Positions 11,885-23,955 of a stretch of DNA of 64,000 nt are shown piece after piece. The DNA lies in NCBI GenBank assembly GCA_023101885.1, contig JALPQD010000016.1, forward strand, positions 9,549,634 through 9,613,633. The letters are read 5' to 3'. The notes beneath the pieces are model-generated. The model did not search any database. It was given only the letters and a program-made list of their open reading frames with translations, and was not told the DNA's origin. This DNA is from Typhlomys cinereus. Its lineage: Eukaryota; Chordata; Mammalia; Rodentia; Platacanthomyidae. The position numbers and the translations under genes are program-made. Each line of letters opens with the position of its first letter. Position 1 is the first letter of the stretch.

Positions 11885-12180
11885 GGGTTATGGAGACAGC
11901 TAAATTAGTAAAGTGCTTCCTATGCTAAAGTGATTGTTCTAGCAAATTCCATATCCATGTAAGAAGCCAGACCTCATGGCATGCCCTTTTAATTCTAATG
12001 CTGGAGAGGCAGAGACAGGCAGACCTTCAGTGCTAGTTGGAAAGCCAATCTGGTCTAACCAGTAAATCCTAGGTTACAGTGATAAATCTAGTCTAAATAT
12101 ATACATATATATATATATATACATAAATATATATATAAATTGAGTGGCTTCTGAGGAACAACATCAAGGATGATCATTGT
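11885..12180 (+). mobile_element. Old rodent SINE (B4/RSINE-like), plus strand
   Basis: GGTTATGGAGACAGCTAAAT and AGTAAAGTGC form a decayed tRNA-like head. A B1-like middle (TGCTGGAGAGGCAGAGACAG, CAATCTGGTCTAA) follows, then an AT microsatellite at 12096-12140 that interrupts the tail. Class is clear, subfamily is not. Confidence 0.55.
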
Positions 12181-12520
12181 TTTCTGTATGTACACATATA
12201 TGAACACACATACACAGAAACACACATATGAACATGCACACACATTCACACATTTATGCACTTACATACAGAGACACATGCACACATATACACAAACACA
12301 CAAACGTATATGCACAACTCATATATACATGCACATACACACAGATATATACACATTCAGAAACACATACATACACATATGCACATGCAGACATACGACA
12401 TTTACACAGCACAAATATATGCACATACTCACACACACATACATACCTATGTATATACATTCACAGATGCACACACATGGACAAATACAAACATTCACAT
12501 ACATATGTGGACCTCCATCA
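12181..12520. repeat. Degenerate CA/ACACAT-rich tract
   Basis: About 340 bases of imperfect ACACAT, ACATAC and ATGCACA units, probably the expanded CA tail of the SINE just upstream. Because it lacks stops it gives several overlapping frames on both strands (76 to 135 codons, rich in H, T and Y or C and V). These are low-complexity artefacts. Confidence 0.9.
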
Positions 12521-12711
12521 TACCTAAGGAGATATGTAAACTGTGTCAAAATATTCTTTAGAAGTGTTAATAGATGAAAAAATATTCTAGGTTGCTATAA
12601 TGAGAGTGTAATACTATTAAGTTGTTTGACAAAACTAGTAACTCAGTGGTAGGTAAGTAGGAAAATGCAAAAGACAGGAATGCATTTGTTTGCTACGTAT
12701 TTCTAAAAAGT
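12521..12711. other. Unique sequence
   Basis: Nothing recognised. Confidence 0.5.
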
Positions 12712-12805
12712 TATTTACTTATTTATTCACTTATTTCAATGTTGGGGATAAGATTCAAGGCCTTGTCCTTGGTTGGCAAGTGCTGTACCCATAGAGTTCT
12801 AACCC
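12712..12805 (-). mobile_element. ID-type SINE fragment, minus strand
   Basis: On the plus strand it reads TTATTTATTCACTTATTTCA, then GGGGATAAGATTCAAGGCCT and TTGGCAAGTGCTGTACC. This is the reverse complement of an ID element with its A-rich tail. Confidence 0.7.
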
Positions 12806-12963
12806 ATTCTTTTTCCTGATCTAACCCTCCTTCCATACTATTTTCAGATTTGAGCAAATTTCTGACATGATTTATGACTTTTTTTCTGTTCTGAATTCCT
12901 CTAGGAACAATAATATTGAAATTATTTTCTTTCAATATTTATAATAACCAATGCATTAATTCT

Positions 12964-13033
12964 TTTTTTAAATTTTTTTATTTATTATTTATTCAATTGT
13001 GCGTGTATGCATGTGTGCGCATGTGTGTATGTA

Positions 13034-13071
<38 letters not shown>

Positions 13072-13285
13072 TGTAGAACCACGGACGAATTCAGGAACCA
13101 CCATGGACGCCTCCACCTCCTACTTTACTCTGCCCCAGGATTCACAGGCTCCGCCCTACCAGGACCGGAAACGCAGGCCGCCCTCGCTTCCGCCTGGCAT
13201 CTATACATGGGGTCTAGGATCCGAACTCAGGACCTTCCACCTGCAAGGCAGAGGCTTAACCCCTGAGCCACCTCTCCAGCCCCCC
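12964..13285 (-). mobile_element. Young D-type SINE, minus strand
   Basis: The head is at 13285 (complement of CCTGAGCCACCTCTCCAGCC), the B box near 13215 and the TG/CA tail at 13000-13075. CAATGCATTAATTCT at 12949-12963 and CAATACATTAATTCT at 13286-13300 form a 15-base target-site duplication with one mismatch. Frames of 106 and 116 codons here are SINE read-through. Confidence 0.92.
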
Positions 13286-13433
13286 CAATACATTAATTCT
13301 GTGGCAGTGTTTTCATGGTTGACTTAAATAGAATATGCCATGTAAATACTTGTAAGTAGCAGATAAGAACCATAGGCATTGGGAAGCAATTCTGTGAATG
13401 GAGTAAAAGATTAAAATGTGTTGGTGCCAATGA

Positions 13434-13726
13434 TAAATTTTTATTTTGTTATTTTTTTCTTTTTGTTTGTGTGTGTCTGTATATGTTTGTGTGAATCAGA
13501 GGGCACTGTGTGTGCCTGTGGAGGCCCGAAGGTGACTTCGGGAATAACCCTAGATTGCCCTTTATTCTCTTTCCTTTACTTTGGAGTTTCTCAGACTTGA
13601 CCTTCCAGGGCTAGAAATACAGGCCATAGCCATTTCCACCTGACATATTTAAGTGCAATCTGGGATTCAAACTCAGGACGTTCTGTTTTCAAGGCAGATA
13701 CTTAGCTCCTGAAACACCTCCAGCCC
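13434..13726 (-). mobile_element. Old D-type SINE, minus strand
   Basis: Same layout as the neighbouring copies, with the head ending CACCTCCAGCCCC on the plus strand at about 13726 and the TG tail at 13463-13495. It is more diverged than 12964-13285. Confidence 0.8.
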
Positions 13727-13728
13727 CA

Positions 13729-14018
13729 ATTTTTAAAATACTTTATTTGTTTATTATGTGTGTGTGTGTGCATGTATGTTTCAGAAGGTACTGGGTGTCC
13801 TTTTGGAGGACAAAAGGTGACTTTGGGAATCGTCCTTGATTGCTTCTATCTCCTAATTGCTTCATTCTGGGATTTCCCAGAGCCTGACCACCAGGGCAAG
13901 AAATGCAGGCCACTGCCTTTTCCTCCTGGCATTTTTATACGGGACCTGGGTCCCAATTCAGAATCTTCTGATTGCAAGACAGAATCTTAATCCCTGAGTC
14001 GTCTGTCTCTCCAGCCCC
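13729..14018 (-). mobile_element. Old D-type SINE, minus strand, inserted next to another SINE
   Basis: The head is at 14018 (GTCTCTCCAGCCCC on the plus strand) and the TG tail at 13757-13775. It sits directly between the previous SINE and the tail of the L1 that follows. CCCCAATTT occurs at both its edges and again at the far end of the L1 (17125). Confidence 0.8.
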
Positions 14019-14176
14019 AATTTCTTTTCTCCACATTTTATTTTTTCCTTATTATACAAGCTCTATAGGTACCCCTGTCCTCTCCTTACTCCCCTCCCCA
14101 GTCTTCCTTCTTGCACTCTTTCTCCTTCTCCCCTTCCTTTCACCCCCTCCATCCCCCTCTCCCAGTGCTTCCCCTT

Positions 14177-14569
14177 TGTTGCAGTTCCTCTGCGTGTTGC
14201 TGATAAATGACCATAAAGTAGCTTAGGGGAACAAGGGGTTTATTGTCTCTTATGATTATCTGGTTACAGTTCTCAGTTCAGCTTGACAGGAGAGCTCATG
14301 CCAACACCAAGACTGAGAAAACTGTCCACACCATTACCACATAACAGCTGAGAGATGGACAATCCTTACTTGCCAGACCAGCATGTCTGGCCAAGTATAC
14401 AGAAGGATGCCAACTTCCTCAAACAACTCTCGGTATTTTATTCATCTGTTCAAGTCTAGTCCTACCTACCATAGGCCGAGCCTTCACCAGCAGCTAGACA
14501 AGCTCCTGCAAATGTATCTAGTGCTCAAATCCTCAACTGTCAAGTTGACACGTGTGCCTAACTATGATA
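14177..14569 (-). mobile_element. Solo LTR (MaLR/ERVL-like) nested in the L1 3' UTR
   Basis: This 393-base block interrupts L1 3' UTR sequence that resumes in register on both sides. CCCTT precedes it (14172-14176) and follows it (14570-14574), a 5-base target-site duplication as expected for ERVL/MaLR integration. On the minus strand it carries TCAACTTGACAG near its start and AATAAACCCC near its end, as in rodent LTRs of this class. Confidence 0.8.
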
Positions 14570-15499
14570 CCCTTCCTCCCTCCCATCCGCTGGAGCATTC
14601 TTTTGTATGAATGTCAAACCTCCCTGTGAGTCCTCTACCCTAGTGAGAGTTCAGGACTCAGTGGCATAGCTCAGAACCTCTTCTTGGGCTCTCTGTTAGT
14701 ATGGGAACTCTATTACACCTGTTTCATCTCTTGCCTCTAAGGATCCTACTGTCTGGAGCTTTCTTCCCTGTGATCCATGGTAGACTTTAAGAGGGGTCAT
14801 TGACATGTTAGCCATTGTGCAGGTCAGGCAAAGTCCAGTCTTGGCTGCTGCAGCCCTAACTTGTGTGGAGTATCTTTCATATCATTGGTTCTCCCCATCT
14901 CTAGACTCTTAAATTTTGTTGCCCCCTCTTCTGCAAGGGTCCCTAAGCTTTAGGGACCCTTTATCTAGTCTGGTTCCAGGTGAATAATGTAGGGTCTTTG
15001 GTGTTCTGAATTATGATTGCTGTTGTTTTCAGTTTTGTTTTTTCTGTACCACCCTTAGCTGCATCTTGATTGGTATGGAAGGTCGTCTCCTAACCAAAGA
15101 TAAAAGACTGTTCAAATGAAGATCTTAATATAAGAGGAAACTCAAAGGTAGATGGAAGAATAGGAGTAAGACACAGCAGTAAGGGTGGGTAAGTGTCCCA
15201 TTTGTAGGATGGTTACTGTCTATCTACCAGTCCCTATACCCTCCCTGATTGGTGAGATCAAACCTGTTCAGTGGCAAGTGACCAGGAAAGGAAGTGAGAG
15301 TAAGCTACACCAGATATCTCACTACTTACATGTAATACTTGATGGTGACCTATTTTTCCACTGAAGCATAATCCCCTATCTCCTTTTCCAGGGAGGCCCT
15401 CCTTCCTTTTCCCTCCTATTTATAATCTTTGTGATTACAGTCGGTATTACAGAAATTTACCTTTGAATATGTCATTAAGTGAATTTGGAACTAGGATCC

Positions 15500-17122
15500 A
15501 CCTATTAGGAAGTACATATGGTGTCTAACTTTCTGTGTCTGGGAAACTTCACTCAGTATAATTTTTTCTAATTCCATCCTTTTCCTGGCAGATTTTATTA
15601 GTTCATCTTTTTGATGGCTGAGTTGTATGCACTGTATAAATGTACCATATTTTCGTTATCCATTCATCAACTGTTGGACATTTGGGTTGATTCCATGACT
15701 TTGCTGTTATAAATAGTGCTGCAGTAAACATGATCCTGTTCTTGTCACTGTATTGAATTGCCACATTGTGGGCAGATTATGCCCAGTACTGGTATAGCAG
15801 GGTTATAAGGCATTTCAATCTTTAACTACTTTAGAAATCACTGATCACAACAGTGGTTGTGTAAGCTTGCATTCCTACCAACAATGTATGAGAGTTCCCT
15901 TCTCTCTACAACCTTTTCAGCATTTGGTGTTGATTGTATTGTAGATTTTTGCCATCTTGACTCGGGTGAGATGATATCTCAGGAAAGTTTTGATTTGCAT
16001 TTCCCTGATGGCTAGAGATATGGAACATTTTTAAAGATTTTTTTAGATATTTCAATTTCGTCTCTGAAAAAGTTTCTTTTGAGTTCCCAGGTCCATTTTT
16101 TAATTAGGCCATTTATCTCCTTTGTGATCAGTTTTTTAAGTTCTTTTTCACTCTGGATAATAGAGCTCTATCAGATACGTGGTTAGTGAAGATTTTCTCC
16201 CATTCTGTGGGTTGTGTTTTTGCTCAGTTTACAATCTCTTTATCTGAACAGAAGCCCTTTGATTTCATAAGGTTCCATTTTGTTGAATGTTGGTTTTAGT
16301 GACTGTGCTATTGGATTTCTGTTTAGGAACTGTTGGCCTAGCCCAATCATCTCAAGGGAGTTCGCTACCCTTTCAACTAGGGTTTTTATAGTCTTTGGCC
16401 TCATATTAAGGTCCTTAATCCATTTTGAATTAATTTTTGTGCATGATGACAAGTATGGGTCCAGTTTTAATCTTCTGCATGTGGATATCCAGTTTTGCCA
16501 GCACTATTTGTTGAAGATGCTATTCTTTTTCCATTGAATTTTTCGGGCCCCTTTATCAAAGATCAAATGGCTATAATTGTGTGGGCTTATATCTAGGTCT
16601 TCAACCCTTATCCTTTGATCAACATGTCTATTTTGGAGCCAGTGTCAGACTATTTTTATTCTATGGATTTGTAGTATAGATTAAAGTTTTGTACGATGAT
16701 ACTTCTAGCAATATCTTTGTTACTCAGGACTGTTTTTGCTATCCTGGGTCTTTTGTGCCTCCATATGAACTTTGAGATTGTTTGGTCAAGTTCTTTGAAG
16801 AACTGCTTTGGGATTTTGATTGGTATAGCATTGAATGCATATATTGCTTTTAATAGGATGGTCATTTTTATGATGTTGATTCTGCCAATCCAGGAGCATG
16901 GGAGGTCTTTCTACTTTCTGGTGTCTTCTGTAATTTCTTTCTTTAGGGTTTTAAAGTTTTCATTATAAAGGTCTCCCACTTCTTTGGTTAGATTTATACC
17001 AAGGTATTTCATGTTTTTAGGTGCTATATTAAATGGGATTGTTTCTCTTAGGGCTTTTTCACTTTTTTCATCCTTGGTATATAGGAAGGTCACTGATTTT
17101 TGCACATTTATTTTGTAACTCG
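15500..17122 (-). pseudogene. L1 ORF2 fragment (C-terminal third), broken
   Basis: Three open pieces on the minus strand read as consecutive ORF2 segments: 16911-17105 (KSVTFLYTKDE, KYLGINLTKEVGDLY), 16656-16865 ([35 protein letters not shown]) and 16240-16452 (KINSKWIKDLNMRPKTIK). They cover the end of the reverse transcriptase region and the segment downstream. Frameshifts and stops separate them. The endonuclease domain and most of the reverse transcriptase domain are absent, so the copy is dead. Confidence 0.92.
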
Positions 17123-17135
17123 AGCCCCAATTTTT

Positions 17136-17344
17136 GTATTATTAAATTTTCCTTTATTTTTAGATTAAAGAAAATTTTCCTTCATGTTAAACTGAACCAC
17201 TCAGCCCAAATGAAGTAACAAATGAAAATATGAAACCATAAAACAAAGTATGCCCCTGCTTTATTGACATTGATCAGTACAATTTGGTTGTTACATGAGA
17301 TTAATTCTATATTAAGCAATAAGCCTTTAAGTTTTCTTTAATTT
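17136..17344. other. Unique sequence
   Basis: Continuation of the L1 target locus; nothing recognised. Confidence 0.5.
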
Positions 17345-17740
17345 ATATTCATTTTTTAGAGTTTCATACAAGAATACAGTGGATTTATGAAATTTTCACC
17401 CCTTATTACCTGATCCCATACTCCTTTTCCCACTACAAGCCTGCTTCCCCCACCAGTATCCCTCTTAATTTTATGCTTTTTTGTATATGTGGACAAGTGA
17501 GTTTCTTCTGGATTGCCATTGATTGCAAGTGCCTGAGAACTTACTAGAGCATGAATCATGTATCAGCGGGTATAACACTGAGGAAAGCAGGTTCCTTTTC
17601 TTGGCAGTCAGCATTAGCCCTCACTCTCTCATGTAGACATGGAACTTCTTGAGATCTTTCTCCTACACCTTGAAGTATTTTGAAGAAGAACAGACATATG
17701 TAACATCCTTTCAGAAAGTTTAAGGAAAAATGGAAAATAT
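17345..17740 (-). repeat. Rep-X copy, minus strand (unclassified retroelement 3' end)
   Basis: The reverse complement shares the order of Rep-X: a transition near GCAATCCAGAAGAAACTC, then a polypurine tract, then a terminus before 17345 resembling 39650-39815. A purine-rich GAGACAGA patch lies at 17745-17775. The polypurine end suggests an old L1 3' UTR, but I could not confirm the class. Confidence 0.5.
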
Positions 17741-20700
17741 GAAGGAAAAGGAAAGAGAAAGAGAGACAGAGACAGAAAGCCAGAAAGAATCAGTAGGTAC
17801 ACATACCGCAGTGCATAGGAGGTGAGGATCTTTGCCGCCTGTCTACCACACTGTTCTTCCTTGTGACTTCAAAAGCATAGCAACCCAGATAACTCACCTC
17901 GAACCTAGCTGAAACATCTTAAACCAGAAGATAAACAAAACTCTCTTGAAGCTGTTATCTCATTATTTGATCACAGTGACATAAAATCTGATCCACACAA
18001 ATATTTTGTGGGACAATACAGAAAAATTTAACTATAAAACTTCATATTTCAATCTTACCTTATCAGTATTTTAGAATCTCAAAGAGTTTCTTGCAATGAA
18101 ATGATGTACAGAAAACATTATTCAAATTAAACATTCTGATACCATCAGAAGCCAAAAGTCTTTTATGTAATCTTTGATTTATATTACACTGGAATATTTA
18201 ATGACTCTATGAGTTGAACATATTATGAAAGCATAAAGGGTGTTATGCTTTTTTGACTGATGCTAACCATTACCCTACACTGCATTCCCCTATGTTTCAT
18301 TATGGGAATGCTCCAAGCACAGATTGGGTGTGATGTATTGTGGGTTTCCGTTCCTCAAAATTATTTCTGGTGTTATAATTAAGCATGGTCAGTTTACATG
18401 ATGCAGAAAAGATGAAAACGTATATAGGTTGCTTATCTTGAGCTAAATTACAAACTCAGTTTCACTCTACATATGAAAAGCCATCATGGATGGGTTTGGC
18501 TTGTTTTAGTTTGCAACCCGTAGAACATGTACATTCACTATACCTACTAACACAGATCCTACATATAAAATTATTAAGGAAGGACATTCCTCTGTCAATG
18601 CCTCCTTAAAAGATATCACCTGTGCTAATTAGTACTCTGATGTCCTATCTCTATATACTTTAAAAATATGGCCTAAGGATGGACAACCTAATTTCCTCCT
18701 TTTTGTGGCATGACTTCCAAGAGATGGCACATGAGTGATGGAGTTTGTTAACACTATGAAGAGATCAGTATTCTCTCTCTGAGGCATGAATGATTTAAAT
18801 GACCTTGCTGTTGATGCTGAAGTGTATCTCTTGGCTATGCATCCACCCCATTCACTTTAAATTGAGAAGCATATTTTTCTCTTTTCTGGATTCTTCTAAA
18901 TTATTAACCCTTACCATTCTTCATGAGTTTCCTTTCAATTCACCAAAAGGGAAAAAGGAAGGAATAATCTCTCTCAAGGTCATTTTCCCAACTCATTCCT
19001 AATCACGATAGATTATTAAATGACTTGTGATTTTCAATTGAAGATCTCATCCGAATATTCTTAGAAAAACATGACAAAGAATAGAAAAAAATTAAGAAAG
19101 ATGTAAAATATATTGAAAAAAATTTTGCTTTGAGTGACAAAAATTTTGCTTTCTTTTTTGTTTTTATTCTTTTCTTTACACTTGGATACACAGATTTGCA
19201 GACTATTTTGATATGTGAACCAACTGTGCATACATAAAACTACATTAATATTGAATCTTTTGGCAAATCAAATATTTAGCTAAAATAGAAATATTTAATA
19301 AATGATAGTACAACTTTTGTTAATATCTAGAAGTTCTTCATATTTTCTAACCAAATTAAAATTCACAATGATACAGAGTTTTTAACCATACTATATAAAC
19401 AAACTTGAATTTAAGAAGAAATATACATATGCATTCAAACACGTATAGAGAATATTGAAGGTTGTCTCATGGAGATGAAGTGAAAATTCAACTTTTTTAC
19501 TCACGGAGACAATGAATTAATTGGAAATGATGAACAGATGATCAAATCCTGAGAACATATAAATACACACTGTTTTTGTCAGCATTTTCGAAAGAAACAA
19601 AGCAAGACCTTCACACTTTATTGTAAAAATCCTGTTCTTTTGATCTTGCACATCGTCCAGTCTCCAGATTTATGATCAGCAATTTGGAGGCCCAGGAGAG
19701 CTAAGGGAGTCATTTTTAGTCCTGGTCCTCATTACTTAGAATGAAAACAACTTATACAATCTACAAAGGGCTAACAGCACTAAGGATCAGAGTAAAAACA
19801 ATGTTTCAGTTCAAATTCAAAGCAGGAAACAACATGTGCCTAATTTAAGGCATTTAGATAGATAGAAATGATCATATTCAGGGGAATGTCAGATTTATAT
19901 TCTGTCCGATATAGACTAGAGCATGCCCAAATGTTTAAGAAGAGCATTTTCTTATTAAGTTATTAATTGAAGGGCTCAAATTTTATTCAGGAATGCTGAG
20001 AGTAGTGGTCAAACAAATGTCCAGGCACTTCTTGGTTATGCAAATTGACACAATGAATTCTTCATGACATGTTATTTGCATCTGAAGAATAACTCAATAT
20101 TAAAGGATAAAGATTATTTATATACAGTTATGTGCATGCCACTATGTGGAATCACAGGAAATTGGGAACTTTTGTAATACCTTTCCTGGAAATAAAACAA
20201 AATCTGGCAAATGGCCTGGAAATGATAGTTTCCATCTCCTTATTAACACTGTATCTTTGACTTGAAAACCTATTATGTTCTTTAGCGATTACATAGTGCC
20301 ATTTAGTTCAAGTTTGTAAAGCTATGATGACTACCATCTTGCCCAAATATTAACAACCTTCTGAGGGGCATTATCCTTTAAGCCACCAGGATAAACTTTT
20401 AAAGATTAACATATTGACAGTAGAGATTTCTTAGTTTCCATTTACAGGAAAGGTGGACATAATGTACTGAACCCTCTGGAATTGTCTGATTCCAGGAAGC
20501 TGTGTTCGACACTAATCAGTTAAGCTATTTTAAAGCTGTGTAGCATAGAAGTTAACTTAAAGAATATCACAGGATATATTTTATTCCAGTCTAGAGCATC
20601 CTGAACTATGACTGCTTGTAGTAATAAAATAACTTTGATTTAGAAGAAAGTTTAAATCCCTGTAAATTAAATTTTCATTTCCACCAATTTTTTATACTCC

Positions 20701-20835
20701 TGGTTTCCTCATTAATTAACAAATTACATTAAAATTGGCATATGTTCATTTTATATTGCATAAAATATTCATATTTTCATTATGCCTTGACCTTCTTTGT
20801 TAAATTCACTATTCTTATAATTACTTCCTCAAAAA
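17741..20835. other. Long unique AT-rich sequence
   Basis: Three kilobases with no convincing repeat, RNA gene or exon. Small open frames (18799-19002, 19003-19191) show no domain. It is the largest interval free of young repeats in the first half of the window, so conserved non-coding elements would be worth checking here by alignment. Confidence 0.55.
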
Positions 20836-20990
20836 TTTGTCTTAGCTAGTGGATTACAAGCTTAGAGAATGTAAGGGCCATATTTGTCTTATTTATTGCT
20901 GTGTCCCTAGAGTTTAGTAACAGGAATTTAGTAGGGACTCAGAAAAGAGCCTCATGCTTTCCTGAATAAGTAAATGCAAATGAATCACAG
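20836..20990 (+). mobile_element. L2-type LINE 3' end, plus strand
   Basis: CTTAGAGAATGTAAGGGCCA, then TTTATTGCTGTGTCCCTAGA and TAGTAGGGACTCAGAAAAG follow the order of the ancient L2 3' terminus, where a similar 'CTGTATCCCCAG...AGTAGG' segment is found. It is highly diverged and old. Confidence 0.65.
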
Positions 20991-22064
20991 ACATTTCTGA
21001 GCAATCAAATGAGTCCTGAGGGAGAGACTTTCAGTGGTACTAAGAAAGCACTGAATGGCCTCATTAAATCAGAACATGCAAAGTGTTTATATGCAAAATT
21101 TATAATGAAAATGTCAGTATTTAAAGAGTGTCTTTGAATTTCACTGCTGAAAAACTGTGGCTTTGAAGAGGAGTACTACGGTGCCAAAATGTATAAGCTA
21201 TATTGTTTGTCCGACCAGCAGCACAAACATTTAGATAATCATACAAAACAGTAAATTTCAACCCCTGTACCTAGAGGTCTGAACACACATATACATACCT
21301 CTTTCATTTTTCATGAGTTTTCTCTTTAAAAAACTCTTTAATTCTGTTTCTAATAAAGTATTTTTTTCAAGGAAGTGAGAAAGCTAAATTCATGAACTAT
21401 TAAAATTTGTTAATCACATCATGCAGTCAGGCTTCAACCCATTACAAATCAGTCTGTTTTGCTTTCTGAGGATTTGATGATCCTATAAAATCAGTGAAGG
21501 CAGATGATACATATTATTGATAGATTCATTTTCAGATCAAAAATTTGACACATGCTCCTGAGGAACTTTTTTAAGCTGTCATTACTTTGCTATTCCATTG
21601 ACAACAATTCAGTGACTGCAAATTTGCATGTTATACATACAAGGCAACCTGATAAAGGCATATAAATCAAAACCAAACAGAACAATGGCAAAAAAACATC
21701 CTTGCTTATGAGGTAGCATATCCTCCCATAGAAGAATGTAGACAGGACCAAAGGAAAAAAGTATTTGAACATCAATTTTTAAATATTGATTAATATAAAA
21801 AGTAATGAATTAAATGTAATAGAGTTTAACTTTGCTAAAAGTAGGACTGGACAGTTGATAGAGCATCCACTGAAGCTGTCAAACACTTGCACATCACTAG
21901 TACATTGAATAAATACAAGTTGTCTGAAGGAGAAGGAAATAAGATTCAGAGAGCATATGATAGTTGAAGCATTCCCTTTTCCTTATTTGTTCTGACTGAA
22001 GTTCTGCTTTTGCTACTGGTTGAGACTCAACTCACTATTAGAAGGTCACATCCCTAAGATTTTA
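20991..22064. other. Unique sequence
   Basis: No clear feature. A stretch at 21840-21930 (GGACAGTTGATAGAGCATCC) may be a very old tRNA-derived SINE but is too decayed to call. Confidence 0.45.
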
Positions 22065-22251
22065 AAATGCTTAACAATCAGTAAACAATCCCATTAAAAA
22101 AATGGACTGTAGAACTGAAAAGAAACTTTACACAAGACAAAATTCAAATGCCTAATAAACATCTTAATAAATGTCCCACCTTGCTTGTGGGATTGTAAAC
22201 ACATACAATCCCTTTGGAGATCAATTTGTAGGTTCTTAAAAAAGTTAACAA

Positions 22252-22632
22252 TTGAAATATTATAAAATCAGTTATATCACTTTTGAGACTATTTCCACCT
22301 TACAACAGAGTCACATGTACAACCATGATCATAGCAGCTCTGTTTACAATAGCAAAGAAATGAACCAACCTAGATATCTAGCTGGTGGCGAATGGGTAAT
22401 AAAAATGTGCTGCATATATATAACGGAATACTATTCAGCTGTCAGGAAAAATAAACTAATGAAATTTGCTAGTAAATGGATGGAGCTGGAAGAAATTATA
22501 CTGAGTAAAATAACCCAGATACAGAAAAACAGATGCCTCATTTTTCCCTTTAATTGGATCCTAGCATTTAACCTTCAGTTTGATGAAATCAAACAGAAAC
22601 TCTTAAAATGCCACGAATGCAAAATAACATGA
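22252..22632 (+). pseudogene. L1 ORF2 C-terminal fragment
   Basis: The 126-codon frame includes YITEYYSAVRKNKLMKFAS and KWMELEEIILSKITQIQKN, the characteristic ORF2 C-terminal segment. The upstream half covers the preceding ORF2 region with decay. Its last part after about residue 100 runs into 3' UTR sequence. No catalytic core is present, so it is non-functional. Confidence 0.85.
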
Positions 22633-22714
22633 GTCAGGGAAGTGGAAGAAGATCCTCAAAAAGAGAAGAAACAAAAGAACATGGGAAAATAGTTAAAAAA
22701 GAATGTTCTTTTAT

Positions 22715-22716
22715 TA

Positions 22717-22784
<68 letters not shown>

Positions 22785-22978
22785 CACTGTGGAGGAGCAA
22801 AAGTGACTTTGTAAATCATCTTGTATTGCCTCTACCTCCTTTTTGCTTTGCTCTGGGATTCCCCTGGTTCTGCCCATTATGTCGATTCTGCCTAGCCTTT
22901 TACACGGGACCTGATGTCTGAACTCAGGTTGTGAGGCAGTCTGTTAATCCCGGAGCCATCTCTCCAAGACTTCTTAAA
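22715..22978 (-). mobile_element. Old D-type SINE, minus strand, nested in L1
   Basis: The head is near 22976 (GGAGCCATCTCTCC on the plus strand). The tail is a compound microsatellite of TG at 22719-22738 followed by AG at 22739-22780. Low-complexity frames of 60-73 codons on both strands come from the tail. Confidence 0.8.
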
Positions 22979-23884
22979 AGTCTTACATTTAAGAAAAGTT
23001 TTAAATGGGAAGGAAGAACAGAAGTAGGACACAGAAAGGAGAGGACCTTGCCTCCATTTAACCAAACGTCTGCTGACTAGGCTCTAATATCCCTCCCATC
23101 AATGACAGAGAACACATACCCAGCAATGTAAACCAGTCTAAACAATAGTTGCCAGGAACTGAAATAACCATAAATAACTCATAATAGACCTCTAAACACT
23201 TCTCATTTTATCTTTTTATAAGAAAAGTTCTCAACACCCAACAAGAGGCAGTTTATTGCAATGGAAGAACAGTGAAATAGACTACAACAGATAGCCAGAG
23301 TGCAGATTATCAGCGACTCTAACACACTTAGCTCAAATCAGGTCAACCAATCCTCCTTTCATTTTAAGACTTAACTGAATCTTGGGGAAAAAGGACCCGC
23401 AAGATTGTAAGAGCCTGAGGGTTGGGAATGTCCAGTGCAGGTCAGTTCAGGACAGGTCTGCTGCACCCAGGAACTCACTGCAGTGAGAGACCTACCCTTA
23501 TCAGACCTGCATAATAGCTATTTATCAACATTCTCCCATGGACCAGCAAGAAACTCAGAAGAAATAACTACACACAATGGGATCCTCAGTGGCAAGGGCT
23601 AGACAGGTGGAGGGGAGCATCCTATCTGTGCATCTAGCCAAAGGACCATTTAAACCGCTACAGAGACCCAAGCCACTAGTAGAGCAGATGACCCAAAGGG
23701 AACCCTGGGACCCACACAGGTAGTCAGGCATGAGGACTGGAGAGAGAGAAATGGATTGGTGAAGGAAGGGGAGGGAACTAGAAGACTGGGAGAGGGAGAG
23801 GGGGAGAAAGATTGGAAGGAATAACTACTCATTATGTTTGTATAAAAGGAGAATCTTTAATTAAAAAAAAGAATTTTACTTAGC

Positions 23885-23955
23885 GTAGGGTTGTCACTCA
23901 GTGGTAGAGCATGTGGGTGATCTCCATCCCTGCAAAAATAAATGAATGAACAAAC
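23885..23955 (+). mobile_element. ID-type SINE, plus strand
   Basis: GGGTTGTCACTCAGTGGTAG and AGCATGTGGG form an ID-like tRNA head. A partly deleted B-box region and an A-rich AATAAATGAATG tail follow. Confidence 0.7.

Larger units (their letters stand above)
14024..17122 (-). mobile_element. L1 with partial ORF2 and full 3' UTR, minus strand, split by a solo LTR
   Basis: Read on the minus strand, this L1 enters at about 17122 inside ORF2, passes the ORF2 end near 15500, and runs through a long 3' UTR (15480 to 14570 and 14171 to 14060). It ends with the polypurine tract and the terminus at 14055-14075. It is the longest L1 copy here, about 2.7 kb without the nested LTR, and served as the reference for the other copies. 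Confidence 0.9.
22065..23876 (+). mobile_element. Old L1 3' part, plus strand, split by a SINE
   Basis: ORF2-derived sequence starts near 22065 and runs to about 22550. A divergent 3' UTR follows, interrupted by a SINE at 22715-22978, and ends in a polypurine tract (23735-23820) and an A-rich end at 23860-23872. More diverged than the L1 copies at 5 kb and 51 kb, so probably an older subfamily. Confidence 0.8.

Noticed and set aside
12170..12577. 135-codon and overlapping frames rich in H, T and Y
   Set aside because: They arise from the degenerate ACACAT tract, which lacks stops in several frames on both strands.
12916..13327. Frames of about 110 codons with a recurring RTT/EPRTNSGTTMD-type peptide, also seen at 41183, 57885 and 58834
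   Set aside because: The shared peptide is the antisense of the D-type SINE body. Recurrence follows the SINE, not a gene family.
23885..23955. Possible tRNA gene
   Set aside because: The tRNA-like head belongs to an ID SINE: there is an A-rich tail and no complete cloverleaf.
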